Origin: CAZKMM01 sp964553915
GTDB taxonomy: Bacteria > RBG-13-61-14 > DRUE01
Assembly: GCA_964553915.1 (NCBI GenBank)
Contig: CAZKMM010000019.1
Location: 1 to 28,047, forward strand
Direction: 5' to 3'
DNA length: 28,047 nt
Part shown: positions 24,318 to 28,047 of the stretch, piece by piece
Position numbering within the stretch: position 1 is the stretch's first letter
How the letters are laid out: the number at the start of each line of letters is the position of its first letter
The notes under the pieces: generated by a model
Told to the model about the DNA's origin: nothing
Databases searched by the model: none
The model's input: only the letters and a program-made list of their open reading frames with translations
Made by a program: the position numbers and the translations under genes

Positions 24318-26015
24318 ATGAATTCAGTAGTAATTGCTCTGGCAGTTATTTTTATTTTCCTTTTCGCCTATCGGTTTTATGGCGGATTAATAGAGAAAAG
24401 GGTCCTGGGAATAGACCCTTCCCGTCCCACTCCAGCTCATCAATTCAAAGATGGAATAGATTATGTTCCCACCCGAAAAGAGATTCTCTTCGGGCATCAT
24501 TTTGCTTCTATTGCCGGCTTAGGTCCGATTGTCGGACCTGCAATCGCGGTGGTCTGGGGCTGGGTTCCTGCCCTGCTCTGGGTGGTTCTGGGAGGTATTT
24601 TTTTTGGGGCAGTGCATGATTTTGCCACCAATTTTCTCTCGCTTCGGCATCAGGGAATGAGCATTGGCGGGCTAACTGAGAAAATCATCAGCCGGCGGGC
24701 ACGGGTGCTGTTCTTGCTGATTATCTTTTTTGTAGTTTCTTTAGCAATGGGGGTATTTGCTCATTGGGTAGGGCATTTGTTTGCCAAGCCCCTGAACCAG
24801 GGAGGTCAACCAGATGCGGTAATTCCGGTTTTCAGCCTGATTTTTATTGCCATTATTATCGGGGTGCTGGTCAATCGGGCAAAAAAGGTCGGACTTTTTC
24901 CTGCTACCATTATTGGTTTGCTCTTAATGTTCGGCTCGCTCTGGCTGGGATATAAACATCCGATTCTGGGAATTAAATTTGAATACTGGATATATATCCT
25001 TCTGTTTTATACCTACTTTGCCAGCGTGCTTCCGGTCTGGGTTCTGCTCCAGCCCCGGGATTATATCAATTCCTATCTTCTTTTTATTGGTTTATTTTTA
25101 ATCTATCTGGGGCTTCTGGTCTTTCATCCCCGGATTACAGCCCCTGCGCTTCAGGTCAATATCCCGGATGCTCCTCGGTTAATCCCGTTTATCTTTATTG
25201 TGGTCGCCTGCGGAGCCATCAGCGGATTTCATAATCTGGTCAGTTCCGGCACCACTGCCCGACAGATAGAAACCGAGAAGGATGCCAAGTTTATCAGCTT
25301 TGGAGGAATGCTCACTGAAAGCACCCTGAGTGTGGGAGTAATCCTTGCCTGCACCTCTGCTCTCTTGGTGAAATCCAGCTGGGCGCAGGAATATTCCACC
25401 TGGGCAAATGCCAGCAAACTTGCCCTGCCTCATTTTATTCAGGGAACCGCAATCATTCTCTCCCATCTGGGCATCCCGGAATCTCTGGGAAGAACCCTGT
25501 TTGCTCTGGTGGTGGTAAGCTTTGCGATGACCACCCTGGACACCGGCACCCGCCTGCTCAGATACAACATAGAAGAGCTGGGAAAAAGCTTTGGCAGTAA
25601 GGTAGTTGCAGAATTTCTGGGCAACCGGTTTGTTGCCAGCATTTTTGCCGTGGGAGCTATAGGATTTTTTGCCCTGCTAAAGGTTCGGGGCGAGCCAGTG
25701 GGAAGCGTGCTCTGGAAATTATTCGGCTCCACCAACCAGATGCTTGCAGGGCTCGGACTTCTCATTGCCACCTTATATCTCCTGTTCCACAAAAGACCAA
25801 TTGTTTATACCCTTATACCTATGATTGGGGTGATGATTTTTACCAGCTGGGCTTTAATTATTCAGCTCACCGGATTTTATAAAAATAAAAACTGGGCACT
25901 GGTAATCATCGGGATTATCATTTTAATAATGGTAATCTGGCTTTTTATTGAAGCACTCATTGCCCTTCGGAACTGGCTTATCGCCAGAAACTCAGAAAAA
26001 ACCGCCAGTTCATAG
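24318..26015 (+). CDS. cstA: CstA-family carbon starvation protein (pyruvate/peptide transporter)
   Basis: This 565-residue polytopic membrane protein has the CstA family core: YGGLIEKRVLGIDPSRPTPA (22-41), DGIDYVPTRKEILFGHHFASIAG, GPIVGPAIAVVWGWVPALLW and GAISGFHNLVSSGTTARQIE. It is shorter than Escherichia coli CstA (701) and fits the compact form seen in many anaerobes. Characterised members import pyruvate, and peptide import has also been reported. A good GGGAGGT precedes the ATG. It follows the HD-GYP regulator and zinc-ribbon protein and is probably transcribed with them. After the stop I see no strong terminator, only a weak AACTAA/TTAGTT hairpin at 26035-26049. Confidence 0.92.
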   Translation: MNSVVIALAVIFIFLFAYRFYGGLIEKRVLGIDPSRPTPAHQFKDGIDYVPTRKEILFGHHFASIAGLGPIVGPAIAVVWGWVPALLWVVLGGIFFGAVHDFATNFLSLRHQGMSIGGLTEKIISRRARVLFLLIIFFVVSLAMGVFAHWVGHLFAKPLNQGGQPDAVIPVFSLIFIAIIIGVLVNRAKKVGLFPATIIGLLLMFGSLWLGYKHPILGIKFEYWIYILLFYTYFASVLPVWVLLQPRDYINSYLLFIGLFLIYLGLLVFHPRITAPALQVNIPDAPRLIPFIFIVVACGAISGFHNLVSSGTTARQIETEKDAKFISFGGMLTESTLSVGVILACTSALLVKSSWAQEYSTWANASKLALPHFIQGTAIILSHLGIPESLGRTLFALVVVSFAMTTLDTGTRLLRYNIEELGKSFGSKVVAEFLGNRFVASIFAVGAIGFFALLKVRGEPVGSVLWKLFGSTNQMLAGLGLLIATLYLLFHKRPIVYTLIPMIGVMIFTSWALIIQLTGFYKNKNWALVIIGIIILIMVIWLFIEALIALRNWLIARNSEKTASS

Positions 26016-26118
26016 ATTAGAATTTCTTTTTTTGAACTAAAAATTAGTTTTCCATTAAAATTTTTTCACTTTAAATTCAACATCTTAGAACTTTTTTTCA
26101 ATTTTTTTCCAAAAAACC

Positions 26119-26147
26119 TTGACAATTTGGCAAAGATAATGCATAAT
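26119..26147 (+). promoter_or_regulatory. strong sigma-70-type promoter of the zinc-ribbon unit
   Basis: TTGACA (26119-26124) and CATAAT (26142-26147) are 17 bases apart, the best promoter match in the window. Transcription from about 26154 gives a 5' leader of about 210 bases before the zinc-ribbon ATG. The 100 bases before the promoter (26016-26118) are extremely AT-rich and contain no gene. Confidence 0.65.
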
Positions 26148-26231
26148 ATAGCCAGAAAAAATGGTTCTTTTGAAGATAAACTGGAACTTTTGGTTATTTT
26201 TTTAATCTAAAAATAAGGAAAAAAAAGTTCG

Positions 26232-26321
26232 CCACCAGCGTCCCGGTCAGCCTTCTGGCATTACCTTGGAGGGGCGGTAATGCGAGGAGGCTCAAAATAG
26301 GGCTCGCGGTGGTAATTTTTT
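26232..26321 (+). promoter_or_regulatory. structured 5' leader element with terminator-like end
   Basis: Three nested pairings can be drawn: CCACC+AGC (26232-26239) with GCT and GGTGG (26302-26304, 26308-26312); AGCCT (26249-26253) with AGGCT (26288-26292); and a perfect 8-bp helix GCATTACC (26258-26265) with GGTAATGC (26276-26283), loop TTGGAGGGGC. A run of six T follows at 26316-26321, so the element may end transcription early. Inside it, GGAGGGG precedes an ATG at 26280 that opens MRGGSK and a TAG, a possible leader peptide. The element is more GC-rich than its flanks. I cannot match it to a known riboswitch or to SRP, 6S or tmRNA. A separate small RNA is also possible. Confidence 0.5.
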
Positions 26322-26364
26322 ATAGATTAAAACCGATAAAAATATAGGAGGTAAGGTAATTAAG

Positions 26365-26556
26365 ATGGCAAGAAACGTGAAAAGGCGGAGGCGGAAGCGC
26401 AGGGTTAAGCGGGAGTGCCTGCGCTGTGGTCGTGAGTTCTTGAGCGAGGGCAATTTCAACCGCATCTGCCCGAGTTGTCGGGAAATCAACGCCAACATCG
26501 CAATGAACGCAGTTGAAGTAAGTTTTGACCACGACTATTATGGATACACCAAATAA
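26365..26556 (+). CDS. 63-residue basic zinc-ribbon protein
   Basis: The product opens with an Arg/Lys-rich stretch (residues 3-16) followed by a four-Cys zinc ribbon: C18/C21 in CLRCGREF and C35/C38 in ICPSC. The basic tail suggests binding to RNA or DNA; no catalytic residues are evident. AGGAGGT lies 13 bases before the ATG, longer than usual, with a weaker AAGGT closer in. The gene has its own strong promoter, long structured leader and strong terminator, an arrangement typical of highly expressed, regulated single genes. I do not know its function. Confidence 0.72.
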   Translation: MARNVKRRRRKRRVKRECLRCGREFLSEGNFNRICPSCREINANIAMNAVEVSFDHDYYGYTK

Positions 26557-26580
26557 ATCCGCACCCCGCTTAGCCGATAC

Positions 26581-26601
26581 CCGCCCGAACTAGGCGGGCG
26601 G
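26581..26601 (+). repeat. GC-rich hairpin after the zinc-ribbon gene
   Basis: CCGCCCG (26581-26587) pairs perfectly with CGGGCGG (26595-26601), loop of seven. No T-run follows it, so it is a stabilising hairpin or a dispersed repeat unit rather than the terminator, which comes just after. Confidence 0.5.
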
Positions 26602-26621
26602 AAAGGGTGAAGTTTATCTAC

Positions 26622-26660
26622 AGAGGGGCGAGATTTCGCTCCTCTATTTTTATTTTTTTT
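26622..26660 (+). terminator. intrinsic terminator of the zinc-ribbon gene
   Basis: AGAGGGGCGA (26622-26631) pairs with TCGCTCCTCT (26636-26645), ten pairs with one G-T and a four-base loop, followed by a T-rich tract (26647-26660). There is no T-run on the other strand, so it serves the plus-strand gene only. Confidence 0.88.
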
Positions 26661-26663
26661 CAG

Positions 26664-28047
26664 CTATTTATAAAAATGAGAGCAGAGCCGTGCCCGAAAA
26701 AGGGCAGAAAGAGATTTCACCGCCAGCTCCGGGCTGGAAAAAGTGGTAATTCTATCTCCTGCCAGCTCTTTCAGTTCTTCTATAAAATCCGGGTATCCCA
26801 GCAGAATGGCAAGTACTGGCTTATCCGGGGTTTTTCCCAGCATTTCCTTCCAGTTTCCAAAATACATTCCTGCCTGAAGTCCTAATCTCCGCCAGATTTC
26901 TATTGCTCCGTAAGGAATCACTGGAATCAGAATATAAGCGTCTGGATTTGGGTCTCGGAGGATAATTTTCAGGGCTTGGGCAAAAATTCCGCTCGGTCCC
27001 ACATCCAGGGGATTTTTTAGATTAATCCAGCCCGGAGCAATTCTTTTAAGTTCCTGGATGGTTTCTAAGCTCCAGTCCGAAAGCTGAAAACCCGCCTGAT
27101 ACAAAGCATCCGCACACATCGCCCCCAGAGAGCCAGAAGTGGTGATAATCCCCACCTTCTTTCCTTTCATTGCTGGCTGTTGAGAAAGTGCCCGAACCAC
27201 TGCCAGCATCTCCTGAAGATTCTCCGCCCGAATCGCTCCTGCCTGCTGGTAGGCTCCATCATAAATCCGGTCTTCGCCAGAAAGACTGCCAGTATGGGAA
27301 AGGGTTGCTCTGCTCCCAAAGGGGGTTCTGCCGGATTTCAAAATCACCACCGGCTTTTTCCTGCAGGCAGATTTTAAAGCAGAAATAAACCTCTTCCCAT
27401 CCTTCACCCCCTCCTGATAGACCATAATCACCCGAACCTGCCCATCTAAAGCAAAATACTCCAGAAAATCCGCTTCATCTAAATCTATCTTGTTCCCTAA
27501 AGTGGCAACCTTGGCAATTTTTATCCCCTGAGACGGAAGATGGTCTAAAAGAATATTCCCAAAAACCCCGCTCTGGGCAATGATTGCTACCCCGCCCGGC
27601 TCCAGCGCCTTATCTATCACCTCAATCGTGGCAAATCGGTTCTCAGTGTTCACCACCCCAACACAATTGGGTCCAATAATCCGAATTCCATATTCCCGGG
27701 CAATTCTTAAAAGCTCCTCCTGTCTTTCCTTCTCGCCGATTTCTGCAAAACCCGCACTCTCTATAATTACCCGGCGAATTCCCTTCCTTCCCAGCTCTGC
27801 CAGAACCTCCGGAACCAGCTCCGCACGAACCATCACCACCGCTAAATCTATTCCCCCCGGAAGCTCCTCTATGCTGGTATAAACCTTCCTCCCTTCAATC
27901 TCCCCGCCCTTGGGATTGACCAGATAAGTCCGCTCCAGCCAGCCCTGACGCTTTAAAAAAGCAGGAATCCCGAACCCAAACCCTGGAGTCCGGGTCGCCC
28001 CGATAATCGCCAGAGAACGGGGATAAAAGAATTTCTCTAAAATTTCC
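26664..28047 (-). CDS. ADP-forming acyl-CoA (acetyl-CoA) synthetase, alpha subunit, 5' end cut
   Basis: The frame is open to the right edge; reading from the edge gives EILEKFFYPRSLAIIGATR, the normal N-terminus of the family, so only a few residues are missing. The 460 visible residues comprise the CoA-binding Rossmann domain (about 1-130) and two succinyl-CoA synthetase-like domains, with the phosphorylated His in LSHTGSLSGED (visible residue 251). There is no ATP-grasp domain, so this is the separate alpha subunit and a beta subunit must be encoded elsewhere, perhaps beyond the edge. The enzyme makes ATP from acyl-CoA, ADP and phosphate, typical of fermentative archaea and some anaerobic bacteria. 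A GTG at 27839 would give a shorter protein missing the CoA-binding loop and is rejected. Confidence 0.9.
   Translation of the reverse strand, partial: EILEKFFYPRSLAIIGATRTPGFGFGIPAFLKRQGWLERTYLVNPKGGEIEGRKVYTSIEELPGGIDLAVVMVRAELVPEVLAELGRKGIRRVIIESAGFAEIGEKERQEELLRIAREYGIRIIGPNCVGVVNTENRFATIEVIDKALEPGGVAIIAQSGVFGNILLDHLPSQGIKIAKVATLGNKIDLDEADFLEYFALDGQVRVIMVYQEGVKDGKRFISALKSACRKKPVVILKSGRTPFGSRATLSHTGSLSGEDRIYDGAYQQAGAIRAENLQEMLAVVRALSQQPAMKGKKVGIITTSGSLGAMCADALYQAGFQLSDWSLETIQELKRIAPGWINLKNPLDVGPSGIFAQALKIILRDPNPDAYILIPVIPYGAIEIWRRLGLQAGMYFGNWKEMLGKTPDKPVLAILLGYPDFIEELKELAGDRITTFSSPELAVKSLSALFRARLCSHFYK

Noticed and set aside
26226..26330. SRP RNA, 6S RNA or tRNA in the structured leader
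   Set aside because: The conserved GGAA-loop region of SRP RNA, the long central bubble of 6S RNA and a tRNA cloverleaf with a T-loop motif are all absent.
26607..26885. Plus-strand open frame of 92 codons after the zinc-ribbon gene
   Set aside because: It runs through the terminator and then antisense to the acyl-CoA synthetase gene, with no conserved content.
27580..27882. Plus-strand open frame of 100 codons near the right edge
   Set aside because: It is antisense to the conserved CoA-binding domain of the minus-strand synthetase gene.

Overview
The window comes from a diderm-like, probably anaerobic bacterium of an uncultured or poorly sampled lineage; I cannot name the phylum from sequence alone. 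Pointers are the mix of CheC/CheD-type chemosensory genes, the nickel-pincer cofactor genes larB and larC, DUF169, an ADP-forming acyl-CoA synthetase alpha subunit, a lipoprotein and an ArnT-like membrane glycosyltransferase. Base composition is moderate, with very AT-rich intergenic DNA. Promoters look sigma-70-like (TTGACA/TTGACC with TATAAT-like -10 boxes). No tRNA, rRNA, CRISPR array, insertion sequence or phage gene was seen.

Layout. (1) 1-1569, minus strand: the N-terminal part of an exported protein running off the left edge, and a divergent acyl-CoA dehydrogenase homologue. (2) 1709-19593, plus strand: one apparently continuous transcription unit of about 17.7 kb. From the MCP gene onward it holds 14 genes with no gap above 22 bases and many overlaps: MCP, cheW, cheY, cheA, cheC, cheD, larB, larC, a 1621-residue PAS/GAF histidine kinase, a GT39/ArnT-like glycosyltransferase, a double-PilZ protein, a lidless Hsp70, a PAP2 phosphatase and a creatininase-family hydrolase. 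(3) 19607-22477: a lipoprotein gene (minus), a GT4-type glycosyltransferase (plus) and a DUF169 gene (minus). (4) 22578-26015, plus: an HD-GYP response regulator, a tiny zinc-ribbon membrane protein and CstA. (5) 26119-26660: a strong promoter, a structured leader, a 63-residue zinc-ribbon protein and a strong intrinsic terminator. (6) 26664-28047, minus: an ADP-forming acyl-CoA synthetase alpha subunit cut by the right edge a few codons after its start.

How the genes may work together (inference). The MCP has almost no extracytoplasmic part and the cluster has CheC and CheD but no CheR or CheB. The gene set resembles the Dif chemosensory pathway of Myxococcus xanthus, which controls exopolysaccharide rather than flagella. 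A lidless DnaK homologue, two c-di-GMP-type PilZ domains, two glycosyltransferases, a PAP2 phosphatase and an HD-GYP phosphodiesterase nearby fit a system controlling surface polysaccharide, pili or adhesion. The presence of larB and larC inside this unit is unexplained and is one of the more unusual points, together with the internal orphan HisKA domain of the giant kinase and the structured leader before the zinc-ribbon gene.
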